From contig CAIYSL010000028.1 of NCBI GenBank assembly GCA_903928915.1, positions 1-52,562 of the forward strand: a DNA stretch of 52,562 bases, given 5' to 3'. Both the position numbers and the translations under genes were made by a program. The stretch's first letter is position 1. Each line of letters begins with the position of its first letter. This DNA comes from an uncultured Syntrophobacterales bacterium (GTDB lineage: Bacteria; Desulfobacterota; Syntrophia; Syntrophales; UBA5619). The notes under the pieces were generated by a model. The model made no database searches and had not been told where the DNA came from. It was given only the letters and a program-made list of their open reading frames with translations. Below are positions 23,439-31,091 of the stretch, in pieces.

Positions 23439-24743
23439 ATGAGATTCGATATCGCAAAGAGCGGCAGCGGGCTGGTGTACGAAATCAGAAACATCGTGAG
23501 CGTGGCCGACAGGCTGAAGCGCTCGGGGATCGAGGTGATCTGGGAGAATATCGGCGATCCGGTCCAGAAGGGGGAGAAGGTTCCCGACTGGATGCGGGAG
23601 GTGCTGATCGACCTCCTGCGCGAGGATCGCACCTACGGCTATTCACCGACGAAGGGGATGGATGTGACGCGCCAATTCCTCGCGGACATGGTTAATAAGC
23701 GGGGCAAGGTGCAGATCGGCCCCGACGACATCATCTTCTTCAACGGGCTGGGCGATGCGATCGCCCGGGCCTACGGCGCCATCCGCGTGGACGCGCGGAT
23801 CATCATGCCCGAACCGACCTACTCCACCCATCTGCTGGCGGAGGTGCTCCACGCCTCGTTTCCGCCGAACACCTACCGGATGAATCCCTACTGCGACTGG
23901 TCCCCGGACATCAACGAACTGGAGCGGAAGGTGAAGAGCCACAAGGCCATCGTCGGGATCCTGGTCATCAACCCCGACAACCCCACCGGGTTCGTGTATC
24001 CCGAGGAGATGCTCCGGCGGATCGTCGAGATCGCCCGGACCTACGACCTGTTCATCATCTTCGATGAAACCTATCACCATATCGTTTTCAACGGCAAGAC
24101 GACCGTGCCGCTCTCCGATATCATCGGGGACGTGCCGGGGATCTGCATGAAGGGGATCTCCAAGGAGTTCCCCTGGCCTGGTTCCCGCTGCGGCTGGATG
24201 GAGATCTACAACGCCGACAAGGACGAGACCTTCGCCCGGTACATCGACGCCATCCTGACCCAAAAGATGTCCGAGGTCTGTTCGACGACGCTCCCCCAGA
24301 TGGCGATCCCGCGGATCATGGCCCACCCCAAGTACCAGGGGTATCTCGAGGAGCGGGTCCGTCACTACGAGAAGCTCTCCAACATCGCCTACCGGGTCCT
24401 CAAGGACCTCCCCTACGTGATGGTGAACAAGACCTGCGGCGCCTTCTACATGACGGTGGTGTTCAACGATGCGGTGCTCAACAACCGCCAGTGCCTCCCG
24501 ATCGACCAGGAGGACGTCCGGCAGTACATCCAGAAGCTGGTCTCGCAACCCGTCGAGCCCGACAAGCGCTTCGTCTACTACCTCCTGGGCGCCACCGGCA
24601 TCTGCGTGATCCCGCTGACCTCCTTCTTCACCGACCTCCCCGGCTTCCGGATGACGCTGTTGGACCGGGACGAGGCGAAGTTCGAACAGGTGGTCCGGAC
24701 GCTCGCCGAGAAGATCGTCGCCTACGTCGAATCGGCCCGGTAA
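23439..24743 (+). CDS. pyridoxal-phosphate aminotransferase, class I/II
   Basis: A 434-residue aminotransferase. It has NPDNPTG (about residues 182-188, substrate-carboxylate loop), FDETYHH with the PLP-ring Asp, the Schiff-base lysine in KGISKEFPWPGSRCGW, and the Arg of the same motif for phosphate. It probably works on alanine, aspartate or an aromatic amino acid; the AlaT-like group is closest by feel. I chose ATG 23439, preceded by GAGGGGG, because MRFDIAKSG is the usual head of this family. An in-frame ATG at 23388 would add 17 residues. It is monocistronic, downstream of the AT-rich spacer. Confidence 0.9.
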   Translation: MRFDIAKSGSGLVYEIRNIVSVADRLKRSGIEVIWENIGDPVQKGEKVPDWMREVLIDLLREDRTYGYSPTKGMDVTRQFLADMVNKRGKVQIGPDDIIFFNGLGDAIARAYGAIRVDARIIMPEPTYSTHLLAEVLHASFPPNTYRMNPYCDWSPDINELERKVKSHKAIVGILVINPDNPTGFVYPEEMLRRIVEIARTYDLFIIFDETYHHIVFNGKTTVPLSDIIGDVPGICMKGISKEFPWPGSRCGWMEIYNADKDETFARYIDAILTQKMSEVCSTTLPQMAIPRIMAHPKYQGYLEERVRHYEKLSNIAYRVLKDLPYVMVNKTCGAFYMTVVFNDAVLNNRQCLPIDQEDVRQYIQKLVSQPVEPDKRFVYYLLGATGICVIPLTSFFTDLPGFRMTLLDRDEAKFEQVVRTLAEKIVAYVESAR

Positions 24744-24833
24744 CAGAGCCGCGATTCCCCCGACCCGGGAGCTCGTCACGGCCCGGTTCGGGTGTGCGGC
24801 GGCACGGGGAGGTTTTCGAGGCGTGGCTGTCGG

Positions 24834-25706
24834 TCAGTACGTGGCGTGGGCATGGGGGTGCCCGTATACCCCGGGGCCCGTGATGTGCAGGGCCTGCAGG
24901 AACGACCCGGCCGTCTCATAACCCGCACCGATCAGGTTTCTTCCCTGGGAAAAATCGTACGTCGGAACCGACAGCGGACACGGTGACGGAAGGTACAGTA
25001 CGGTGATGTCCTGCGCCAGGGCCGCAAGCGAGCCCGTCTGCTGCCGGTGCAGGAGGATCGAAAAAACGTGCAGGGTCCGCTCCAGCGGGCTGCGCGGCAA
25101 TTCGAGAAGCTTACAGGGGTATCCCACGTCGAACACGACGAGCGTTCGGGCCCCGAGCTTGACGGCGGGCAGCAGCGGGACATGGGCGGTGACCGAGCCG
25201 TCCACCAGGTAGCGTCCCCCGAGCACGACCGGGGGGAAGACAAAGGGGATGGCGCTGCTGGCGAGGAGATTGCCCCGCAGGTCGCCTCCGGAGAGGATCA
25301 CGGTCTCTCCCGACAGATAGTCCGTGGCAGTGGCATGGACGGGGATCTCCAGGTGCTCACCGGAAACCGGGATGTGCGAGGCGATGAACCGCTGGAGGGT
25401 CTCGGGGGACGCCAGTGTCATGCCCCGGGAGAGGAGGCGGGCGATCCTCCCGAGGCCGAAGTTTCCGAACACGTCGCTCCGGGTGAGGTTGCGCCAGATT
25501 TCGGCAAGCCCTTCGATCCGGGGTTCGGTGAAGCCCTGTCCCAAAAACGCGGCGTTGAGCGCGCCGACGGAACTGCCGATCAGAAGGTCGGGCCGGATTC
25601 CCGCCTCCGCTGCGGCCCGTATCATCCCCACCTGGATGGCTCCGAGCGCCACGCCGCCGGACAGGACAAAGGCCAGCGGTTTCGGCAGATCGCCAAGACG
25701 ATGCAT
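24834..25706 (-). CDS. patatin-like phospholipase (RssA/NTE type)
   Basis: A 290-residue patatin-domain hydrolase. Seen are the oxyanion-hole LSGGVALGA (15-23), the nucleophile elbow IGSSVGALNA with Ser46, and the catalytic Asp in LVDGSVTAHVP near residue 168. The Ser-Asp dyad is complete. Such proteins cleave acyl esters of phospholipids or glycerides in the cytoplasm or at the membrane. There is no signal peptide. GAGGAG lies 7 bp before ATG 25706. It converges with the aminotransferase and is divergent from the CDGSH gene. Confidence 0.9.
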   Translation of the reverse strand: MHRLGDLPKPLAFVLSGGVALGAIQVGMIRAAAEAGIRPDLLIGSSVGALNAAFLGQGFTEPRIEGLAEIWRNLTRSDVFGNFGLGRIARLLSRGMTLASPETLQRFIASHIPVSGEHLEIPVHATATDYLSGETVILSGGDLRGNLLASSAIPFVFPPVVLGGRYLVDGSVTAHVPLLPAVKLGARTLVVFDVGYPCKLLELPRSPLERTLHVFSILLHRQQTGSLAALAQDITVLYLPSPCPLSVPTYDFSQGRNLIGAGYETAGSFLQALHITGPGVYGHPHAHATY

Positions 25707-25864
25707 CTCTCACTCCTCAACGCTCGGGATATGTCCCGCTTTCTCCAGGGGCCACCCCTTATTTAACTTACGGACGATCGCAGCCATGTCAAGACGGGTT
25801 GACGGTTCCCTGGCACCCCGCGGGCCGCGGGGGCGCGGACCGTGTCTCCGTTTCCGCCTGTCCC

Positions 25865-25893
25865 TTGACGGAAGGGGGAAAACCTTCTATACT
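25865..25893 (+). promoter_or_regulatory. sigma-70-type promoter of the CDGSH gene
   Basis: TTGACG (25865-25870) and TATACT (25888-25893) are spaced by 17 bp, each with one mismatch to consensus. The predicted start, near 25900, gives a leader of about 50 nt. Confidence 0.65.
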
Positions 25894-25948
25894 TCCTCCG
25901 TCGAACAGGAGATTTGTGACTCATCACTTCGCTGCGAGGAGAGGGATT

Positions 25949-26191
25949 ATGGAACCGAAGATTGCCAAGAAGGGGCCGTACGTGATGGATATGCAGCCGG
26001 GGACGTATCACTGGTGCAGCTGTGGCTACACGGAGAAACAGCCCTTCTGCGACGGCGCCCATGAACGCCTCAATACCGGCATGACCCCCGTGGAGATGGA
26101 GATCAAATACCCCAAGACGGTCGCCTGGTGCGGCTGCAGAAAGACCGCCAAGCCCCCTCTCTGCGACGGCGCCCACAACAAGCTCCCCTGA
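25949..26191 (+). CDS. CDGSH-type 2Fe-2S protein with two motifs
   Basis: An 80-residue protein carrying two tandem CDGSH-like sites: CSCG…FCDGAH in the first half and CGCR…LCDGAH in the second. Each gives the 3Cys-1His ligands of a 2Fe-2S cluster of mitoNEET type. Double-motif forms are common in bacteria; their role is probably redox or Fe-S exchange, not settled. ATG 25949 follows GAGGAGAGGG and lies about 50 bp from a good promoter. It is probably a single-gene unit, as the next gene has its own ribosome site after a 154-bp gap. Confidence 0.93.
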   Translation: MEPKIAKKGPYVMDMQPGTYHWCSCGYTEKQPFCDGAHERLNTGMTPVEMEIKYPKTVAWCGCRKTAKPPLCDGAHNKLP

Positions 26192-26345
26192 CAGGGCGCG
26201 AGCGCGCCTGCACTGCACCTCCCGCTGAGCCGGAGGACCCCGGAAGCGGACGCGGCCGGCCGGCTTCCCTCCGGCACCGGCGGAAGCATGATCGCCGGAG
26301 CGCGGAATCGCGGCTTTCCTCCGACAACCGCGGTGGGAGAATCCT

Positions 26346-26897
26346 ATGGTTTGCCCCTGGTGGCTCTGCTACAGCTTCGACAATCCCCTGCGCCGTTTTT
26401 TCCACCCTCCGGCGCCCCTCCTTGCCCCCTTCCTGAAGCCCGGGATGATCGCGGTCGACATCGGCTGCGGGATGGGATACTTCACGATCGCCCTGGCGCG
26501 GCTGGTCGGCCCCGGCGGCAGGGTCATCGCCGTCGACCTTCAGCAGCGGATGCTCGACGCCCTCATGCGGCGCGCCGTCCATGCCGGTGTGGCCGACCGG
26601 ATCACCCCGCACCGCTGCGGCAAGGAGAGCCTGGGCTTCGCGGGGCCGGTCGATTTCGCCCTTGCCTTCTGGATGGCCCATGAAGTGCCGGACAAACCCC
26701 GCTTCTTCGGCGAGATTTTCGCCCTGCTGGGGCCGGCGGGCCGTCTCCTGCTCGTCGAACCGAAATACCACGTGTCGGCCGGGGCCTTCTGCCGGACGGT
26801 GGAGATGTGCCGGGAGCAGGGGTTCTCCCCGACGGACGAGCCGGCCGCCGCACTGAGCCGCGCAGTCCTGATGGGGAAAGGGGAGTCGCGGCGATGA
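26346..26897 (+). CDS. class I SAM-dependent methyltransferase
   Basis: A 183-residue Rossmann methyltransferase. Motif I VDIGCGMGYFTIALA (38-52), acidic loop VIAVDLQ (61-67) and post-motif KPRFFGEIFALLGPAGRLLLVEPK are all clear. The nearest known group is the UbiE/arsenite-methyltransferase-like small methyltransferases, but it lacks the conserved Cys set of ArsM. GGGAGAATCCT precedes ATG 26346. Its stop overlaps the start of the MOT1 permease as ATGA, so they are made together. The substrate is unknown. Confidence 0.85.
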   Translation: MVCPWWLCYSFDNPLRRFFHPPAPLLAPFLKPGMIAVDIGCGMGYFTIALARLVGPGGRVIAVDLQQRMLDALMRRAVHAGVADRITPHRCGKESLGFAGPVDFALAFWMAHEVPDKPRFFGEIFALLGPAGRLLLVEPKYHVSAGAFCRTVEMCREQGFSPTDEPAAALSRAVLMGKGESRR

Positions 26898-28006
26898 AGA
26901 TCGGGTCGTTCGCGTTCAACCTCCGGGAGCTGGCGGGCTCGATGGGGGACTTCGGGACGCTCTTCCCGCTGGCCATCGGCTACATCGCCGTCTGCGGCCT
27001 CGACCCGGCGGGGTTCCTGGTGATGATGGGGGTGGCCAACGTCGCCACCGGCCTGATCTACAAACTGCCGATGCCCATCGAACCGATGAAGGTCCTGGCC
27101 GTGGTCGCCATCGCCCAGCACTGGCAGCCGTCCCTGATCTACGCCTCGGGGTTCGCGATGGGGATCGTCTGGCTGCTCTTGGCCGCCACGGGGATCATCG
27201 ACCGGCTTGCGCGGATCACGCCGAATAGCGTCGTCCGGGGGATCCAGGCGACCCTCGGGATACTCCTGGCCGTCGAGGCGCTGAAGATGCTCTCCACCGG
27301 TTGGCTCCTGGGGGGCATCGCGATTGCGGTAGTCCTCCTGTTGCGGGAGAGCCGCTACGCCCCGGCCGCCGTGGTCCTGATGTTGCTGGGGATCGCCATC
27401 GTCGCCTTCGAGGGCCGGCTTCCTCCGGCCGAAACGATCCGGTTCACGCCGCCGCCGCTTACCGGGTTTCGCATGCACGAGGTCTGGGATTCCCTCGTCC
27501 TGGCCGGGTTCGCGCAGATCCCGCTCACGATCACGAACGCCACGATCGCCACCGCGGCGCTGATCGCCAGCTACTGGCCGGACCGGCCGGTCAGCGTGGG
27601 AAAGCTCTCCTGGAACCAGGGGGTGATGAACCTCGTCGCCCCCTTCTTCGGGGGGATGCCCATGTGCCACGGCTGCGGCGGGCTGGCGGGCCAGTACTAC
27701 TTCGGGGCGCGGACCGGGGGGACGAACCTGATTGAGGGGGCGATCGAGATCGTGCTCGGCCTCTTTTTCGCCGCGGCGATCGCGGGCCTCTTTTCCGTGT
27801 TCCCCCAGGCGATCATCGGGGCGATGATGCTCCTGGTGGGGATCGAGCTGACCAAGTTCGCCCGGGACATCCGGTGGGGCCGCGACCTGGCGCCTCTGGC
27901 GTCGACGGTTGCCGCCGGGCTTCTCGCCAACATGGCCGTGGGCTTCCTGGCGGGGCTTGCCGTCCACTACGGCCTGGTGCGGCGAAGAGAAAACGGTAGG
28001 ACATGA
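26894..28006 (+). CDS. MOT1/SulP-related molybdate or sulfate permease
   Basis: A 370-residue membrane protein with about 10 helices. The head RELAGSMGDFGTLFPLAIGY and the repeat PFFGGMPMCHGCGGLAGQYYFGARTGG are hallmarks of the MOT1 family (PF16983, related to SulP) that carries molybdate. SulP relatives carry sulfate, so both remain possible. There is no STAS domain. ATG 26894 overlaps the methyltransferase stop; longer in-frame starts upstream lie inside that gene and lack a ribosome site. Molybdate supply would serve Mo/W enzymes of an anaerobe. Confidence 0.88.
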   Translation: MKIGSFAFNLRELAGSMGDFGTLFPLAIGYIAVCGLDPAGFLVMMGVANVATGLIYKLPMPIEPMKVLAVVAIAQHWQPSLIYASGFAMGIVWLLLAATGIIDRLARITPNSVVRGIQATLGILLAVEALKMLSTGWLLGGIAIAVVLLLRESRYAPAAVVLMLLGIAIVAFEGRLPPAETIRFTPPPLTGFRMHEVWDSLVLAGFAQIPLTITNATIATAALIASYWPDRPVSVGKLSWNQGVMNLVAPFFGGMPMCHGCGGLAGQYYFGARTGGTNLIEGAIEIVLGLFFAAAIAGLFSVFPQAIIGAMMLLVGIELTKFARDIRWGRDLAPLASTVAAGLLANMAVGFLAGLAVHYGLVRRRENGRT

Positions 28007-28033
28007 TACTCCAGGGAGGGAAGGAGGCGGAAT

Positions 28034-28399
28034 ATGAAGGTATTCAGGGGTGACAAGTTCGCGCGGATGGAGAACCCGACGCCGGGAAAGACCTACAAGA
28101 AGGACATCCTCAAGGAGCTGGGCAGCCGCGGGCTCCACGGGGTGTTCGGATTGGTCGTCCCGCACAGCCAGGGAGGGGAGTACCACCACCACGAGTTGGG
28201 GGAGCACATCATCGTGATCATCAGCGGCGAGGGGCTGGAGGTCGTCGAAGGCGGCGAAATCCCCGTCAAGGCGGGCGATGTGCTGTACATCCCGGCCGGG
28301 GAAAAGCACACCATCGTGAATCGGTCGCAGGGAGAGCTGCGGTATCTCGCCTTCATGACCCAGGCCCCGGGAAAGACGGACCGGGTCGAGCAGAAATAG
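28034..28399 (+). CDS. single-domain cupin protein
   Basis: A 121-residue cupin. The metal-binding motif G-X5-HHHELGEH lies at about 48-58 and motif 2 GDVLYIPAGEKHTIVN at about 80-95, giving a His/Glu metal site. AGGAGG lies 8 bp before ATG 28034, 27 bp after the permease stop, so it may belong to the same transcript. Small cupins of this kind act as metal-ligand binding or isomerase proteins; the role here is unknown. A link to the oxyanion permease is inference from spacing. Confidence 0.85.
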   Translation: MKVFRGDKFARMENPTPGKTYKKDILKELGSRGLHGVFGLVVPHSQGGEYHHHELGEHIIVIISGEGLEVVEGGEIPVKAGDVLYIPAGEKHTIVNRSQGELRYLAFMTQAPGKTDRVEQK

Positions 28400-28460
28400 A
28401 CGATGCCCGCGGATTGGCACCTGGCGGCTGGCATTGCCCTGTGCCGGAAAGGAGAGCGCG

Positions 28461-29510
28461 ATGGACAGAAGAGCGTTAGGGGGCGATGGCGCGATGAGCC
28501 GCCGGGCAAAGGGTATCCTCGGTTCCGGGACTGCGGAGAGGATCACGGCGGCGGCCTGTGCGCTCGCGGTCGCGGCGCTGGTCCTCCTTCCGGGGGGCGT
28601 ACTGTCGGCGGAGCAGTACCCGGCGAAGCCGATCCGTCTCATCCTCCCCTTTCAGCCCGGCGGGACGACCGACATCATCGGCCGGATCATCGGCCAGAAG
28701 TACGCCGAGCGGTTCGGCCAGCCGGTGGTGCCCGAGAACCGCCCCGGCGCAGGGAGCAACCTCGGTATCGAAATGGCGGCGAAGGCGCGGCCCGACGGTT
28801 ATACCGTGGTCCTCACCTCGCCTGCGCTCACCCTCAGCCCCGGCCTGTACAAGAAGCTCAACTACGACCCGGTCAAGGACCTTGCGCCGATCTCGATGGT
28901 CGTGCAGGGGCACTACGTCCTGGTCATCCGTCCGGCCCTGCCGATCAAGAGCCTCAGGGAGCTCGTCGAGTACGCAAAGGCCAACCCCGGGAAGCTGAAT
29001 TACGGCTCGGGCGGCATCGGGACGGCGCCCCATCTGGCCGGCGAACTCTTCAAGAGCCTCGCCAGGATCAACATCGTCCACGTGCCATACAAGGGGGCGA
29101 ACCTGGCGATGACCGGGATGATGGGCGGCGAGGTGGACATGGTGGTGATCGGCATCACCAACGCGGTGGCGCAGATCAAGGCCGGGAAGGTGCGGGGGCT
29201 CGCAGTGCTCGGCACCGCGCGGGTGTCGTCCTTACCCGACGTACCGACGGCGCGGGAGGCGGGCGTCGAGGGGTTCGAGGTGACTTCGTGGTACGGCCTG
29301 CTCGCCCCGGCCGGGACGCCGCGCGACATCATCGGCCGGCTGAACGCCGAATGGGTCAGGATCGCTGCCGATGCCGATACGAAGGAGAAGATGCAGACCG
29401 CCGGGTTCGAGACCGTCGCGACTCCCCCTGAGCAGTTCGCCGCGTTCATCAGGAACGACATCGCCCGCTGGGGCAGGATCATCAAGGAGGCGAACCTGAG
29501 CGTCGAGTAG
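28461..29510 (+). CDS. tctC: orphan TctC-type solute-binding protein
   Basis: A 349-residue periplasmic binding protein of the Bug/TctC family, with an N-terminal signal helix at about 25-45 (a long, Arg-rich n-region) cleaved before EQYPAKPI. It has the family blocks LPFQPGGTTDIIGR, ENRPGAGSN and PYKGANLA. No tctA/tctB is next to it, so it must feed a permease elsewhere, perhaps the one at 7955-9942. AAAGGAG precedes ATG 28461; ATG 28494 would give a more ordinary signal peptide. Bug-type orphans are common in beta- and some deltaproteobacteria. Confidence 0.88.
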   Translation: MDRRALGGDGAMSRRAKGILGSGTAERITAAACALAVAALVLLPGGVLSAEQYPAKPIRLILPFQPGGTTDIIGRIIGQKYAERFGQPVVPENRPGAGSNLGIEMAAKARPDGYTVVLTSPALTLSPGLYKKLNYDPVKDLAPISMVVQGHYVLVIRPALPIKSLRELVEYAKANPGKLNYGSGGIGTAPHLAGELFKSLARINIVHVPYKGANLAMTGMMGGEVDMVVIGITNAVAQIKAGKVRGLAVLGTARVSSLPDVPTAREAGVEGFEVTSWYGLLAPAGTPRDIIGRLNAEWVRIAADADTKEKMQTAGFETVATPPEQFAAFIRNDIARWGRIIKEANLSVE

Positions 29511-29615
29511 GGGCGCACAGGCAGAAAGACGCTTCCGCAATGAATGCGCCTGTCCGGCGGTCGCCCCTCCGCAGCGCCGTTCCATCGGGAGCCATGATCG
29601 GGAAAGCGAGGCAGA

Positions 29616-30092
29616 ATGACCAAGGAACACCTGGCAATGATGGTGGAATGGCTGCGGCCGGCCGGCAGCGGGCTCGCCATTTTTTCCGCCTATTATCTGG
29701 GACAAGATGCGGTAGCGCGGTTTCATATCATGGGGCCGTTCGTCGTCATGGTCATGTCCGGCACGGTGGCCTTTGAATCGCTGTTCCTGGGTGAAGCGGC
29801 CTCGGGGAAGATCGGTTATCGACCCGATCGCGCCTATCAGGTTCAATCGGGTCTTGCCAATGCGGCCACGGCCGTCACCGCCCTGCTGGTGTACGCGCTC
29901 GATTGGGGGCGGTATGCCGATGCCACCGTCGTTACGGCGATGCTCTTGTTCTTTACGTTCTCGGCGGCAAATCACCTCGCCACCGCCGTCAGGGAAGGGA
30001 ACAGGAAGCCGGTCAATCTGCTGCGGCCGGTCATGGCGCTCGTGCTGATCGGCTTCCTTCTCCCCCCCATGATCAAGGCGCTCAACCATTAA
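29616..30092 (+). CDS. small membrane protein of unknown function
   Basis: A 158-residue protein with four predicted membrane helices (about 18-34, 40-58, 80-118 and 132-150). Between them are polar turns with GEAASGKIGYRPDRAYQVQSG and REGNRKPVN. Overall it looks like a DUF6790-type membrane protein, but I am not certain. There is no signal peptide or catalytic motif. GCGAGG precedes ATG 29616. It ends 10 bp before the alpha/beta hydrolase gene and is probably co-expressed with it. Confidence 0.75.
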   Translation: MTKEHLAMMVEWLRPAGSGLAIFSAYYLGQDAVARFHIMGPFVVMVMSGTVAFESLFLGEAASGKIGYRPDRAYQVQSGLANAATAVTALLVYALDWGRYADATVVTAMLLFFTFSAANHLATAVREGNRKPVNLLRPVMALVLIGFLLPPMIKALNH

Positions 30093-30101
30093 TGCCTCAG
30101 C

Positions 30102-31016
30102 GTGCTTTTCGGTGTCGGGATCTATTTCCTCTTTCCGAGGATGGTATTCAGCATGATCGAGATGGGTGAACGGCACATTGCGGGGTTGGTCAAGAAGGAG
30201 GTCCAGGTCGACGATCATCGAATCGTGTACCTGGAGGGCGGCAAGGGGGAGGCGATCCTGCTTCTGCACGGGTTCGGCGGCGACAAGTACCTCTGGATGC
30301 GCTTCGCCCGGTACTTGACCGACCTCTACCGGGTGGCGATCCCCGACCTGCCCGGGTTCGGCGAGAGCTCGCAAATCCCGACGGCAACCTATGACGCCGA
30401 TTCGCAGGTGAAGCGGATCGACCGGTTCGTCCGGGCGCTGGACATCGAGCGATTCCACCTGGCCGGCAACTCCATGGGCGGGCTGCTCGCGGCGCTGTAC
30501 GCTGCGGCCTACCCCGAGAAAGTCATAACGCTCAGCCTGCTGGCGCCCGCCGGCGTCGAATCGCCGCGGCCGAGCGAACTGGTCCTGCTGCTCCGGAAGG
30601 GGATCAACCCCCTGATTGCGGGGAGCCCTGCGGAGTACGACCGGCTGCTCGGCCTCTGCTTCGTGAAGCCGCCCTTCGTCCCGGCGGAGTTCAAAAAAAT
30701 GCTCGCCGCCGATGCGGTCAGCCACCGGGGATTCAACGAGAAGATCTGGAACGACATGCGATTGCACCGCGGGCGGGACGGTTCGTTCTCACCGGAGTCG
30801 CACCTGGAGCCCTACCTGCCGAAGCTCCTAGCCCCGGTGCTGGTCCTCTGGGGCGACAGCGACCGGGTCCTCGACGCGGGCGGCGCGGCAGTCCTGGAGA
30901 AGAAGTTGCGCACGGCCCGGGTCGTGGTGATGAAAGAGACCGGGCACATGCCCATGCTCGAGAAGCCGCGGGAAACCGCGGCCGCCGTGGTGGCCTTCCT
31001 CGGAGAGAACCGGTGA
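30102..31016 (+). CDS. alpha/beta hydrolase with N-terminal membrane anchor
   Basis: A 304-residue hydrolase. Nucleophile Ser lies in GNSMGG (about residue 130), Asp in WGDSDRV and His in TGHMPM. The HGFGGDKYLW oxyanion loop resembles lipase/meta-cleavage hydrolases. The first 17 residues (LFGVGIYFLFPRMVF) are hydrophobic and could hold it in the membrane. The frame has no ATG before this part, so GTG 30102 is taken; ATG 30141 or 30153 would drop the anchor. There is no strong ribosome site, and translation may continue from the preceding gene. Substrate unknown; lipase-like. Confidence 0.83.
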   Translation: MLFGVGIYFLFPRMVFSMIEMGERHIAGLVKKEVQVDDHRIVYLEGGKGEAILLLHGFGGDKYLWMRFARYLTDLYRVAIPDLPGFGESSQIPTATYDADSQVKRIDRFVRALDIERFHLAGNSMGGLLAALYAAAYPEKVITLSLLAPAGVESPRPSELVLLLRKGINPLIAGSPAEYDRLLGLCFVKPPFVPAEFKKMLAADAVSHRGFNEKIWNDMRLHRGRDGSFSPESHLEPYLPKLLAPVLVLWGDSDRVLDAGGAAVLEKKLRTARVVVMKETGHMPMLEKPRETAAAVVAFLGENR

Positions 31017-31091
31017 GCCTCCGACAGGCCGCCCCTCATCGGGTTGCCGGTCCGACTACCTCGGGACCCGTTGAAAAGGGCTTGTCCGCAT

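Noticed and set aside
23242-23442. 66-codon frame in the AT-rich spacer
   Set aside because: No family resemblance, the Shine-Dalgarno-like GAGG is only 1 bp from the ATG, and it overlaps the start of the aminotransferase frame.
26540-28642. 700-codon open frame on the minus strand
   Set aside because: Antisense to the methyltransferase, permease and cupin genes; no family features.
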